From Phycomyces nitens (Eukaryota; Mucoromycota; Mucoromycetes; Mucorales; Phycomycetaceae): a stretch of 64,000 nt of DNA. Shown in pieces: positions 48,283 through 60,300 of this stretch. The translations under genes were made by a program, and so were the position numbers. The stretch is from contig JAHRBC010000002.1 in the NCBI GenBank assembly GCA_022702545.1, forward strand, positions 7,502,001-7,566,000, written 5' to 3'. The notes under the pieces were generated by a model. The model was not told where the DNA came from. It made no database searches and was given only the letters and a program-made list of their open reading frames with translations. Position 1 is the stretch's first letter; every line of letters starts with the position of its first letter.

Positions 48283-48955
48283 ACTACGGCAAAAGGAGTG
48301 GGAACAGCTACCGAAACGGTAACATAACTGCCATTTTTTATGATTTTAGAGTGCTTTTTCTCTGCAGATTGTGGTTGAAAGGTAATGTCATCGATGCCGA
48401 TTCATAAAAGTCGCATGGAATCTCTTTTCATCTGATAATGAGGTAGTTGTAGTACCATAGAAAGGGCCCGTAAATTTTTAGGCAACCTTGTTTATTGAAA
48501 TGAGCATTTTATTTGGTGTTAAAGATGTTGCGCATTCTTGAGAAAAATAATTTTTTGGCTGTGTGAACAAAACGGTAGCATAACTACTGTTTTTTTGAAA
48601 CCAATTTTTTGTTTTTGACATTATTAGCCATTTTATTTTATTTGGTGTCCGTATAATAATATAAAGAAGTATAGAGAGAGCATTATAAAGAAAGAATTAT
48701 AAAATAAAGAGGCTACTCATGGTGACGCGTCAATTATTCTTGAATATGTAGTACAGTGCAATAAAATAGAATTATTTCCGTCTGGTAGGTATTGATTGAG
48801 TCGTTGATATTGGACGTCATCTACATTAACAACTGCAAATGTCGGTTGTAGTATATAGCCCATTGTACAAAGTGCAGGCTGCTACTTTATTTCTGCTACA
48901 TACAAGTCATCGTTTGTAATGTCAAGCTCCTTCATGAGTTTTTTCTAAAGTAACA
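48283..48955 (-). mobile_element. CACTA-8 fragment, inverted copy of the CACTA-6 right part
   Basis: Starts with ACTACGGCAAAAGG near 48283, followed by CGGTAA/CGGTAGC-containing subterminal sequence 48330-48650 (inverse of 43240-43880), then on the minus strand the end of the transposase-like protein (about 48955-48710: FAVVNVDDVQYQ, YLPDGNNSILL). Element is truncated near 48960. The layout matches CACTA-6, confirming that the family is repeated. Confidence 0.72.
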
Positions 48956-49199
48956 AAATATTGACTAAAGTCTTAATCTCTATACTAAAAGTAGAGATGA
49001 ACAATACTAATGAGCTGGTTTTCATTAGTTATATTGTGATTGCTAGGTAAGCATGTACAAATAGCAAGTGATTCTTATTTTGTGTTTTTACTAATACTAT
49101 ATTTATTTTCTATAAGGACAAGGGGGGTGTTGGGTGGTGATTGTTGGTGCTAATATCGCCGTTTGGGTATATAAATGAAGAATGCAAAGTTGAATCCGT

Positions 49200-49680
49200 C
49201 CAATGATGGACATTAACAATGACAGTGGAAACATCAACCTCCATAGCATTCAAATCAGTATGCCACAGGTAATAACTAAACAGAACTTCATTTATACTAT
49301 CATTATGCCGTGTATAACATTACTATTTAAATAGACAAATTGACTGAAAAGCTTACACAGTTGGTCGCCACTTCTCCCATTGAAAATATCACAAAAACAA
49401 GCTTTAGTATATATATGTGGTTGCAAAAGGTTAATATTAGGATAGATCTTAATTATTATATTGATATAGTTGCAGATTTCAGAGTATCTAATAAGCTTAT
49501 CCAGTTTACTTATAATTCTCTCTATGAATTGAGTGGAGCAGCTTTGTAATGGGCCTCGGCGATTTATTATATGAAAAAAGGTGTATCAGGTAATTTTGAA
49601 TAGTTTAAAAGAGACCGAGATATAGCCTTGCTATAAACTTGTTGGGAAAGTAAGTTGCGCAGATTCTCAAAGTGTATCTT
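49200..49680 (+). pseudogene. Gag-like retroelement debris
   Basis: From about 49210 there is a start-like segment ending ...ATGCCACAG before a gtaata donor, an intron with acceptor aaatag at 49335, then a frame with KTSFSIYMWLQKVNIRIDLN, YDSLYELSGAAL-like text and WASAIYYMKKGVSGNFE, interrupted by TAA and TAG where Gln is plausible. The W...F/Y-rich pattern and the WA...Y motif recall retrotransposon gag. Family not certain; no zinc knuckle or protease follows. Confidence 0.35.
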
Positions 49681-50589
49681 ATGGAAAAGGTAATAATCGA
49701 TTGTAATAACAATAAAATACTATACTATGATTTAACTTGTGTTTTTATTTTATCTGGCAACGCAAAAGTTATATTAAGATACAAGGGCCATTCCTTTGTT
49801 CACAATCTAAAGGATATGGTTATTATCCATGCTTGGCAAGTATCAGACAGCAAGCTATTTTATTAATATTTTCACCAAAAACCTTTGCAGTCAAATGAAG
49901 ATTGATCAACCCAAAGGAATATTCAAAAGTCAATAGTTTGTTAAAGTGTTTGGTTTGTATATATTTTTCATTTATTATAAATAGATATCTGGTATAAAAA
50001 GGGATCAATTGGACAAATACCTTGATTAGCTTGGTAAGTTAGTAATTGATACAAGTGGTGGTCTCAAAGAAAAGAGTAAACTTCATTTACATAATACGCT
50101 TTATCAATAAGATCAAAAAATATGGCACAAGAGAACCCATAGAGAATAACCTTTGTTTATGTTAATATTTTTCTCAAACCATGCTTTGACTATGAATCGC
50201 GGCATCAACTAAAAGCATGGTCTTATATTATCAAACACTATTTAATTGACAAGAACACTATCATATGACCATAAAATAATATAATGGTCTGTCACAGAAT
50301 CAATATAAATATTATAGAATGCTGTGCACCAAGTCTTGGAAAAGGCTTTACAATCAACAATCAGGCTCATAAATAAATAATAGAGAATAATAAAGTAAGT
50401 TGACTCTAATATATGTTTTGAATACACATTATAGTTAATACAATATTATTTATTACAATATAGCAGCAAAGTCTAAGTTGTTCTTTTCTTTTTTGCTCTT
50501 TTTTCCTTTCCCTTGTTTCCTATATCCGGGCCCATTTTTTCTTTCTTTTTACACATCTTTACACTAAAAAATTGGCGGCTTCTTTATAA
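49681..50589. other. AT-rich stretch, nothing recognised
   Basis: Short open frames only, none with recognisable content or codon bias. Possibly continuation of the retroelement debris. Confidence 0.4.
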
Positions 50590-52140
50590 ACATGCGCTCA
50601 TTCCAATACATCCTGCTTGCATTGCTCATCCAAACAATCTGTGGTCAGTTGAATGTGCCTTTAGCATCTCGCAAATTATCCTGACTCTCTTTTTTATTTT
50701 ATAGACCTCCTCAACTCACACAGCTTATTATATGGTTCTATCATCAATATTGGGCTAAAAAAATCTTTTCGTGTCAAACAATTTTCTATTCTAACGTTGC
50801 TTATTTTATTGTAGATCACACCACCATTCACCCCATCTACCTCTTCCTTCATGTACGATTGGAATCATAATGGTAATATCTTTTCTTAGTCTTTATATTT
50901 TTTATAATATTATTCTGATCCTCTCTTTTTCTCTTATAGCCCTCCACCACTCACACAGTCTATTATATGGGTATCGTCATCAGTGTCATGGTAAAAAAGA
51001 ACCTTTTGGTGTCAAACCTTTTTTTTGTCTAACGTTGTTTATTCTACTTGGGTCACCCCCATCACACCCTGTCCATCTCTTCCATCATCTACAACTGGTT
51101 ATCATAATGGTAATGCCGTTTCTTGGTCTACACTTTTCTATAATATTATTCTTATTCTCTCTTTTTATTTTATAGATATATTCCACTCACACGTCTATTA
51201 TATGGTATGGTCATCAGTGGCATGGTAAAAAATCGTGTCAAATAATTTTCTCCTTTAACGTTTCTTATTCTACTATAGACCGCCGCCATCAATCACCCCA
51301 TCTGGCTCCTCCATCATCTACAACTGTTATCATAATAGTAATACTGTCTCTTAGTATTTATGCTTTCCATAACACTATTCTGATTCTCTCTTTTTAACTT
51401 ATAGACCTCCTCTACTCAAATGGTCTATTATATGGTATCGTCATTGGTGGCTTGGTAAAAAATATTTTCGTGTCAAACTATTTTATCCTTTAACGTTTCT
51501 TATTCTACTATAGACCACCACCATCACTGTCCACCCCATCTGGCCCCTTCATCATCTACAACTGGTTATCATAATGGTAATGCCTTTTCTTGGTCTTTAT
51601 CTCTTTCCATAATATTATTCTGGCTATTTACTAATATTGTTCTATACTCTTAATAAGAATCTATTGTTGGTCATCACGTAACATCCCTCTACTTAATTGT
51701 CAACTCTGTTTCTGGTATGTAAATCGATTATTCTATCACTCAATTCACCCATAGTAATTTACTTTACCCCATCTCTACTCAATCTAATCATATAAGATGC
51801 CATGTCATGCCATGCCATGCCGCACAACTCAGCCCCACTTTGTCCGTTCTTATCCATCCCTTACAATGTAAGTATAATATACCTCGCATCTTGAACAACA
51901 CCCGCACTCTTGAATATATGTCACTAATATAACTTTTATTGTATTAGAATACTGCCGCAACCACCCAAATCGCCGTCGGTCCCTATTTTCAGGTATTGTT
52001 CAGTAGTGAAGCACCTGATCCAAGTAGTATCAAGTAGGCCGGTAGAAGCGGCAAGGATAAACAGTAATAGTATTAGAGCTTGTGTACAGAGCCATTCTAT
52101 TCTTTCCAATAAACACAAATATAAACCATAAACCTAATAA
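50590..52140 (+). repeat. Expanded micro-exon tandem array (four units)
   Basis: Four 230-235-bp units, each with an A segment (starting 50705, 50940, 51175, 51405) and a B segment (about 50815, 51053, 51279, 51514), followed by the C, D and E segments and a tail that matches 33480-33720 of CACTA-4. A segments follow a tatag acceptor and mostly end ATG before gtaaaa; B segments end cataatg before gtaatg. Here some sites are damaged (donor of exon 1, acceptor of D), so this copy looks decayed even though it has twice as many units as the CACTA copies. No CACTA end is found next to it. Confidence 0.75.
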
Positions 52141-52544
52141 GTACGGGGTATAAAACAATGGGGGGATCATTCTATGCTTGATTGCACAGTAATAGTATTT
52201 GATGATTGGTTAATTGCTTGAGGATATCCTTGATACCATGGAGAAAGCCAGCTTCTCCCCAACTTTATTTGCTGTGTGTAATCGTCTTTTCAATTTATAA
52301 ACACATAATCTATTATACTAAAAACATAGTTTTAAGCACAAAAATCTGGTAGACACCAAAAATCTATATGCAGAAAAAGCTAACGAACCCTACTCTCCCA
52401 AAAGTTTTCAACTTTGCACCTGTATGAGATTCGACTTTGAGCCCAGGAGAAACCTTGCTTACTCCCATACTCGTAGTATTCTGTTCTCCCCTGAAAACCT
52501 AAACTTTTCCCCTATTTATTTCTGGTTATATACATGGTTTTACC
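52141..52544. other. Gap before gypsy-4, no gene seen
   Basis: About 400 bp without recognisable coding. It should contain the junction to gypsy-4, whose 5' LTR and most of gag are absent. Confidence 0.4.
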
Positions 52545-52553
52545 CCACAGTTT

Positions 52554-52928
52554 TTGCAGTGTAATGTCCTTGCTGCCCGCCCTGTCAACGTTGACGATGC
52601 CTGTAACATTGCCTTGGCATATGCCAGTGGTCTCCAGCTTGGTCAACAAGAGATGTACACGCCTGCCCCATTGCCTCAACAATACCAGCCACAGTACCAA
52701 CCACAATACCAGCAGTATAGTGGACCCGAGCCCATGGACCTGGATGCAATCAATGGCCGCCGCAACAACTACCAGTCCCGTCCCCAGCCAGCACGAACCA
52801 GTGCTACTTGCCATTGGTGTGGCAAGCCCGGCCATATCAAGAGGAATTGCAGACAACGCATGGCTGTGATTAAGCAGTTGGATGAGGAGCACCGAAAGAA
52901 GCAGGATTTTCGCAAAACACAACCGTAA
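52554..52928 (+). pseudogene. gag: Gypsy-4 gag C-terminal part with zinc knuckle
   Basis: Corresponds to the end of the gypsy-5 Gag: VNVDDACNIALAYASGLQ, a Gln/Tyr/Pro-rich linker, EPMDLDAI and the CCHC knuckle CHWCGKPGHIKRNC (about 52810-52850). It ends with TAA at 52926, and pol continues in another frame, so there is a frame break between gag and pol that gypsy-5 does not have. The N-terminal two thirds of Gag are missing. Confidence 0.8.
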
Positions 52929-52939
52929 CAGGAGGTTGG

Positions 52940-55900
52940 TTGTGTACAATGGAAGAAAATTCCTCCCCACAGGCCAGTATCAATAATGAGCCTATTGAAC
53001 ATTTGAGTAATAAAGAAACTTGTGGCCAGTATAAAGTTGTTACCAATGAAGAGAACAAGACTATTTCTGAAGAGAACTGTGACCCTTGTCTCACCGCCGA
53101 TCAAAGTTTTCTTGAAGATCTTCACTCTGCTGTGGATACCGATCTCCCTCTGTATGCTGCTACACTCAATGGACAACAGATATTGGTTCTCGTCGATAGT
53201 GGTGCTAGTGCAAACTACGTATCCCCGCAAATCACTCATTTAGCCACACTTGTCACGGATATCCCTGGGCGATCAGTTGAAACTGCCGGCAAACACAGCA
53301 TTAATATTAATCGAAAAGCCACATTAACTCTCTCTCTTAATGGCTATAATGATGTTGTTGATGCCTTCGTGTTCCCCACCAAATTCAACCTGATCCTCGG
53401 ACGCACATGGTTGCAGAATGCCAAACCCGTTCCCGATTGGCATAGTGACAGCTGGTTACTCTCGCGTGATGGCTATGAATTTGTCCTGCGTCCTTACAGT
53501 AACCGCCCGATGAAGCCTCACCTGGGCTACCTCATATCTGCCAAGCAAGTCCAGAAACTCTCTCGGAGGGAGGAGGCTGAATGCTTTTTGTTGCACATCA
53601 AGAGCAAGAAAGGTGAAATGACAAAAGACGAGCAATGGACATCATTGGTGAAAGAGTTTGATGACGTTTTCCAAGATGGTTTGCCCGAATTACTGCCAAG
53701 CCGTGATGTTCAACATGTAATAAACACTGGCGATGCATACCCTGTTAACAAACCACCTTTCAAGATGAGCCCGCGCGAACTCGACGAGCTTAAGAAACAA
53801 TTAAAAGAACTCTTAGACCTCAGCCTCATCTGTCCAAGCTCATCACCTTGGGGTGCACCTATATTGTTTGTGAAAAAGAAGAACGGCGAAATGAGAATGT
53901 GTGTTGACTACTGTGCCTTGAACAAGGTTACTGTCCGTAACAACCACCCCTTACCAAGAATTGACGAGTGTTTGGAACGGCTCCGCGGGTCAAACCATTT
54001 CACAAGTCTGGATTTGAAGAGTGGTTACCACCAAGTACATATCCAAGACTCTGATGTGCCAAAAACCGCATTCAACACCCGATATGGTCAATACGAGTCC
54101 CTGGTCCTGCCTTTTGGTCTGACAAATGCCCCGCCAACTTTCCAACACCTCATGAATAAGGTTCTTGGAGATTTCTTAGACCAGTTTGCTTTGGTATATT
54201 TGGACGACATCCTCATATTCAGCAAGACCCCCAAAGAACATGCTAAACATGTACGCCATGTGTTGAACCGCCTCTGTGAAGCCAAGTTGATTGCCAACCT
54301 CAAGAAATGTGAATTCAACAAGAAGGAGCTAACTTTCCTTGGTTTCAACGTGTCAGCACAAGGCATACTTCCCTCACCGGACAAGGTCAAGACCATACAA
54401 GAATGGATAGCCCCCTCCAATGTACAAGAAGTCCGGCAATTTATTGGCCTCGCACAACACTACCGACGCTTTATTCCTGGTTTTGCTGGAATTGCTGCCC
54501 CATTAACAGATCTCACCAAAGGCACAGGGCCGAAGAGACGCCCTATTGTATGGATGGACACATGTCAGACAAGTTTTGACATCCTCAAGGAAAAACTTAG
54601 TACAGCACCGGTACTCCTAGCCCCTGATATGGACAAACCGTTCCGTATTGAAACTGACGCCTCGGATTTCGGTGTTGGTGCTGTTCTAATGCAAGAAGAT
54701 GAGGAAGGAATTTGGAAACCATTGGCGTTTGAATCAAAGAAGTTATCTACCGCTGAAAGATTGTATCCGGCCCAAGAACGCGAGCTACTGGGTATCTTAC
54801 ACGCCTTGCGTACATGGCGGTGTATGATCGAAGGAAAGCCGTTCATGGTATACACAGACCACCTCCCACTCAAGTACTTCCGCAGCCAAGTGAAGCCAAC
54901 TCCTGGCCTAGTAAGATGGATTGCTGAATTTGAACTATATGACCCTATCATCCAATACAAGCCAGGCAAGGATAACGGTGTTCCCGATGTACTCTCCCGA
55001 ATGGATGGTCCTGAATTTGATGCCTCTGCGATTGACTCCATGGAACCCGAATACTTGTACACTATGCCAGACACACAGACTTCCAATTGCCCGAAATTCT
55101 ATGCTCGTACCGAAGATGAATGGCCAGAAGATATCAAAGAGTTACTAAATTGACAACGCAATAAGTTCGTAGTCCGGGAACAGAAGGTGTTCAGACTGGT
55201 TAAGATTGGTGACACCGTTCAAGAGATTCAATTTGCACTGTTCACAAAGCGTGCCAATCTGGTAAACAACTTCCACAATGGTTTTGGACATGCTGGTGAA
55301 ACCACGGTATACGATCTCATGAAGAAACGTTGGTGGTGGCCAGGCATGCGAAGTCAGATCAAAGAATGGCTGGAAAAGTGCCCTCAATGCCAATTGGCTT
55401 CCAACGCGGAATGTAACATCCACCATGCACTGATGGAGCCACTGGATATTCCTCCCCCATTCTCACGCTGGCATCTCGATTTCATTGGAGAACTACCCAC
55501 TACCGTAAATGGAAACCGTTGGATTCTTATTGCAGTTGATTATGCCACTAACTGGCCCATTGCCCGTGCTGTCCCTGCTGCCACTGGTGAAGCCATCGCC
55601 AACTTCCTGTACAAAGAAATTGTTATGTGTTTTGGCTGCCCTGACGATATTCTCACTGATTGTGGTGCCAACTTTATGTTGCATATCCTAAAATTCAACA
55701 TTCAAAAGATCAAGCTGCACCACAAGTTGACTTCTGCCTTTCACCCCCAGACCAATGGGAAATGTGAACGATTAAATGGTATCCTCAAACAAATGTTGCG
55801 CAAATATGTCCATGGAGCTATACATCGTTGGGACGAATATCTGGAGACTTCACTTTGGGCTTGCTGAATCAGAAAGCACCGCACGACTGGGTTTAGCCCA

Positions 55901-56497
55901 TTTTTCTTGACATATGGTCGCAAACCCCGTATTCCCGGTGATCCCTTGTGCCCATTCATGGATACATCGATTCCCAATGATCCTGCTCTTGTTTCTGATG
56001 GTGCCATTCCTTTTCTTCGTAACCTCCAACAAGCTCGCATAGATGCTGATGCTCGAGTAGCCGCCAATAGTCAAGAAGACAAGGAACGATGGGACTCCAT
56101 TATGAAACCGCATCAGTTTGCAATTGGTGAGCATTTGTTGCTACAACATGAGAACAAATTTGGCTTAGAGTACAACTGGATGGGACCGTACATTGTCGTT
56201 GACAAGAACTTTGAAAAGAACATATACAAGCTCACTACCATGGAGGGTGTGCCTTATACCTCCTGGGTCCATGCCGATCGCCTCAAGATTGCCAAATCCG
56301 ATGATTTTCACAATACCTGGTATCACCCAACCCCTGCCCGTGCCCAGATGCGCCGTGACCTTGTCTTGGATGCCTCTTCTGCCTTGCCGTTTTCCCTTGT
56401 GGATTCCTCTGTGGTTGATCGAGGACTATCAACAGTTTCGGGAGGGGGTGATGTCGGACATTATTTTGATGAATCCATAAAATCTGAAGATGATTAA
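52940..56497 (+). pseudogene. pol: Gypsy-4 pol (protease, RT, RNase H, integrase), two stops
   Basis: One frame with TGA at 55151 and 55865; gypsy-5 has a coding residue near the first and Arg (WACRIRTH) at the second. Protease: VLVDSGASANYVSP near 53190. RT: APILFVKKKNGEMRMCVDY, LVLPFGLTNAPPTFQ, YLDDILIFS near 54200. RNase H: IETDASDFGVGAVL, YTDHLPLKYF. Linker GKDNGVPDVLSRMD. Integrase finger HNGFGHAGET ... CPQCQ, core WHLDFIGELP, LTDCGANFML, QTNGKCERLNG. Tail: GPYIVVDKNFEKNIY, SWVHADRLK. The sequence after the finger carries substitutions (for example ANFMLHILKF) suggesting old age. No chromodomain. Confidence 0.9.
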
Positions 56498-56720
56498 CCG
56501 CAGTACTTCTTTATGCGCAGTAACATCTTCCTGAGCATTAACCGCAGTACAATGTCTCTTCTTTTATGAAAATATCATATAATAACTACTGCGGATAATG
56601 CGCAGTATTAGTTAGAGAACTATATAAGATAACCAAAGTCATAATAATAAAAAGCATCTTTTATCCTCTCTTTAATTTTATGTATACTCCTGTTTCCCCA
56701 GTGGGATTGACCTTTTGGCT

Positions 56721-57005
56721 TTGTTATAGTAAAAGGAAGACTATCCTGTCGTGCCTGAATTAATGTCAGCCAATCAGGATGACAATTACACAGAGTTCTC
56801 TTTTGAGAATGACGACCGAATTGATTCCCTTTTGCTCTCTGAAGACCTAGAAGACATTAGTTATAACAAAAGTAGATTAGAAACCAAAACAGACATTTAT
56901 GATAGCTGAGTAGGTTTAGAAAAGATATAAAAGAGGACAATATTTCATTGAATAAAAAGTATTTATCTTCCTATCCTCTTTTTACTCTTTTATCCTTGTT
57001 TACGA
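56721..57005 (+). other. Probable solo-LTR-like sequence hit by gypsy-5
   Basis: Its end (tatcctctttttactcttttatcc) and the 26 bp after gypsy-5 (ttcccagtgggtttgacc) together resemble the end of the gypsy-4 LTR at 56655-56715, so this is likely a second LTR of that kind, into which gypsy-5 inserted. Its start may be TGTCAGCCAATC at 56764. No gene seen. Confidence 0.45.
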
Positions 57006-57355
57006 TGTCAGAGTTGACATAGCGAATAATAACCCAGATAATCAGGTACCCAATCGGTAATGCTTTTAACATATGTCTTCAAGGTTATACCGATTGGTTC
57101 CCCTTTTTGTAAAACCAAGACATATTCTCATCGCCTCTCATAAAGAGATAACCAATGTGTCTTGAGTAAAAAGTAATTAGTTTAGATAGTTTCACTTATA
57201 AAATCTGTATAAATACTACAACGATTTGTATCAATAAAAAAGGCATTCAATTCTCTATATTCCTATTTATCCTAAACGTCCTAGTTGGTGGTGATCTATT
57301 GCAAAAACTCATCTAAGTCAAGCATTAGCAAGATACACCCAGTCGAGACTTGACA
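57006..57355 (+). repeat. Gypsy-5 5' LTR
   Basis: Starts TGTCAGAGTTGACATAGCG and ends CGAGACTTGACA. A TATA-like ctgtataaatac lies near 57209, with an aataaa-type signal (tcaataaaaaagg) about 25 bp further. Confidence 0.95.
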
Positions 57356-57357
57356 AT

Positions 57358-57370
57358 TGGTAGCTGAATG
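57358..57370 (+). other. Gypsy-5 primer-binding site candidate
   Basis: TGGTAGCTGAATG begins two bases after the 5' LTR. The first seven bases are complementary to a tRNA ending GCTACCA, as yeast initiator Met-tRNA does; the match stops there, so the primer is uncertain. It overlaps the gag start codon. Confidence 0.5.
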
Positions 57371-60300
57371 AACAATTCCTCTGACCATACTGTTATCCCG
57401 TTTGATTTACTCAAGAAATTCGAAATCGAAGAGAAAGTCCTTGCACTTCTCCCTGCCCATCTGAAAGAAGGTTTTTCTGCCTCCCGCTGTGTTCCTGTTG
57501 TCCCTGCCAAACAACGCCTGGAATTGACCCCGTCTCAGGAAGCAGCCTTTGATATACACGCCCGCGCTACTGCTACTCGTTTGATTAGGCGCGCCGATCC
57601 CAATTTGATTTCCTTTGAAACATCCCCGCAAAACGTACCCACTCCCATGCTTCCCCCTGGTACACCCGAAAATCCCATCGGTCCCACCGATATGGCTGCC
57701 ATGATCGAAGCCATGACTCTGGCTTTTCAAAACGCCATGACCACCAAGGCCCCTGTCCGCCGTGCCAAGGAACCAGAGGTTTATGCTGGTGAGCGTTCAG
57801 CCACCGCTATTGATGGTTGGCTTCGTTCCATTGAACGTTATGCTGCCATAACGGCTCTCCCTGCTGCTCAATGGACTACTTATGCTGTTACCTTGCTTCG
57901 TGGTCGTGCCGACACTTGGTGGCGTCGCATCGAAGACTCGGACTGCACCACTGAGACTTGGGCTACGTTCAAGGAACGCCTTAACCGAGAATTCCGTCCT
58001 GTCCAGTCTGCCCGCCAAGCCCGTGCCCGTATGTCCGCCCTGCGCCAGACTTCGTCTGTGGAAGTTTTTGTTGATGCCTTCTATGACATCAAGTTGGAAA
58101 TCCCCGGGATGACTGATGATGAAGCTGTTGACCGTTTCACCAACGGTCTCCGCAATGATGTCCGTTCCCACGTGGTCACAAAGGACCCTTTTGACCTTGA
58201 AGATGCTGTCCGTGCTGCCCTAGCCTTTGACAGTGCCCGCCGTCCCACCCAACCTGCTCCTCGCATGGTCGTTCCCGACTACTCGCGCAACGATGGTCCC
58301 ACACCAATGGACCTCGATGCTATGGAGGGGAGGGGGTTTGGTAGATCAAACTACCAACCCCGCTCGTCGCAGCGCAATGGTCAAAGCTCTTCGCAAGGTT
58401 CCAGCCAAGGAGATCGCAAGTGTTTCTGGTGTGGCAAGTCGGGCCATATCCGCCGTAACTGCCGAGAGCGCATATCTGCCTTCCGCCGCCTAGACGAGGA
58501 ACGTATGCGTAGCATGAACCGCAACAGTCCCGAACAGTTGCAGTACCACGACGAACATCAAGAACCTAGGGATGTAATTAATAACAAAGTAGATGTAAAC
58601 TATAAAGAACATGTTAATAAAGATCTTCCTTCCCAGTATACTATTGTCCCCGAAGTGGTAACCAAGAGCAATGTTGAGAGTAGGGAAATTGATAGCCAAG
58701 ACTTGGTACACCTAGACCAGTTAAATGCTTCAATTAGCACAGACCTCCCCCTGTATAAGGCCGTCAGCCAAGAAAGAACCCTGCAAGTCCTTATTGACAG
58801 TGGCGCAAGCGCCAATTATGTGACACCAGAGACAGCTGAACTGGCTGAAACTGTAATCCCAGTCCAAGGCCGTGAAGTAGAAACCGCCAATGGACATCGC
58901 ACCCGCATTAGCCGTAAAGTCATCATGTCAATCTCCCTTAACGGTTATCAAGATACCGTAGAGGCCTTTGTCTTTCCCATGAAGTTTGACATGATCCTTG
59001 GCCGTACTTGGTTACAGCAAGCCAAGCCTGTTCCAGATTGGAACACCGACAGTTGGACACTGAGACAAGCGGATAAGACTTTTTCCTTGATGCCGCACAC
59101 CACACAGACCACTTCCTCATGCCTGAATTATTTGATATCGCACAAGCAAGCAAGCAAGTTGACAAGAGAAGACGGTACCGATAGCTTCTTGCTATACATG
59201 AAGGAAGACGTGGAGAAGGTGTTCGCCGAAGCTGGTTGGGAAAACCTGGTGCAAGAATTCCCCGATGTGTTTAAAGACGAGTTGCCTGGCCTGCCTCCCA
59301 ATCGCAACATAAGACATGTAATTGACACGGAAGGCGCCAGACCAATCAACAGGCCGCCGTTCAAGATGAGCCCTCTGGAGCTGGATGAACTGAAGCGTCA
59401 GTTGAAAGAGTTACTCGATTTAAAGTTGATCCGACCAAGTGCTTCTCCCTGGGGTGCCCCAGTATTATTTGTAAAGAAGAAGGACGGTGCAATGCGCATG
59501 TGCATAGACTACCGTGCGCTTAACAAGGTGACAGTCCGCAATAACCATCCTCTCCCGCGAATCGACGAATGCCTGGAGTGCCTACGTGGTTCCGCCCATT
59601 TCACAAGTCTTGACCTCAAGAGCGGGTACCACCAAGTGCGTATCCAACCGTCTGATGTTCCGAAAACGGCGTTTAATACCCGTTATGGTCAGTACGAGTT
59701 TCTGGTTCTCCCTTTTGGCTTGACCAATGCACCGCCCACATTCCAAAGTCTGATGAACCGAGTACTCGGTGATTGCCTGGATGACTTTGCTTTGGTCTAC
59801 TTGGATGACATCCTCATCTTCAGTAAGACAGAGTCTGAGCACAAGCAACACGTTCGCCATGTCTTGAAGCTGCTCCAAGAAGCGAAGCTAGTTGCCAACC
59901 TCAAGAAATGCGAGTTCAATAAGAAGGAGCTGATCTTTGTGGGTTTCCAGATCTCCGCCCAGGGAATCCTTCCTGCCCCCCACAAGGTCAAAGCAGTGAA
60001 AGACTGGCCTGTGCCCACCAATGTGCAAGAAGTCCGCCAGTTCTGTGGTTTGGCCCAGCACTACCGCCGGTTCATCCCAGGTTATGCAAGCATGGCGTCA
60101 CCGCTGACCGATCTTACCAAAGGCACTGGCGCTAAGCGAAGATCAATCGTTTGGACGAAAGAATGCCAGGACAGCTTTGAGCTGATTAAGGAAAAGTTGA
60201 TCTCTCCACCAGTCCTGCAGGCGCCCGACGTGCACAGGCCGTACAAGATCGAAACAGATGCATCCGACTTTGGTGTAGGCGCCGTTTTACTGCAAGAAGG

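Larger units (their letters stand above)
52545..56720 (+). mobile_element. Ty3/gypsy-4 retrotransposon, 5'-truncated
   Basis: Covers the end of gag, protease, RT, RNase H, integrase, polypurine tract (GGGAGGGGG near 56440) and a probable 3' LTR starting TGTCGGACATT at about 56453 and ending near 56715. Proteins are related to gypsy-5 and gypsy-6 but clearly diverged, and the LTR differs. Confidence 0.82.
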
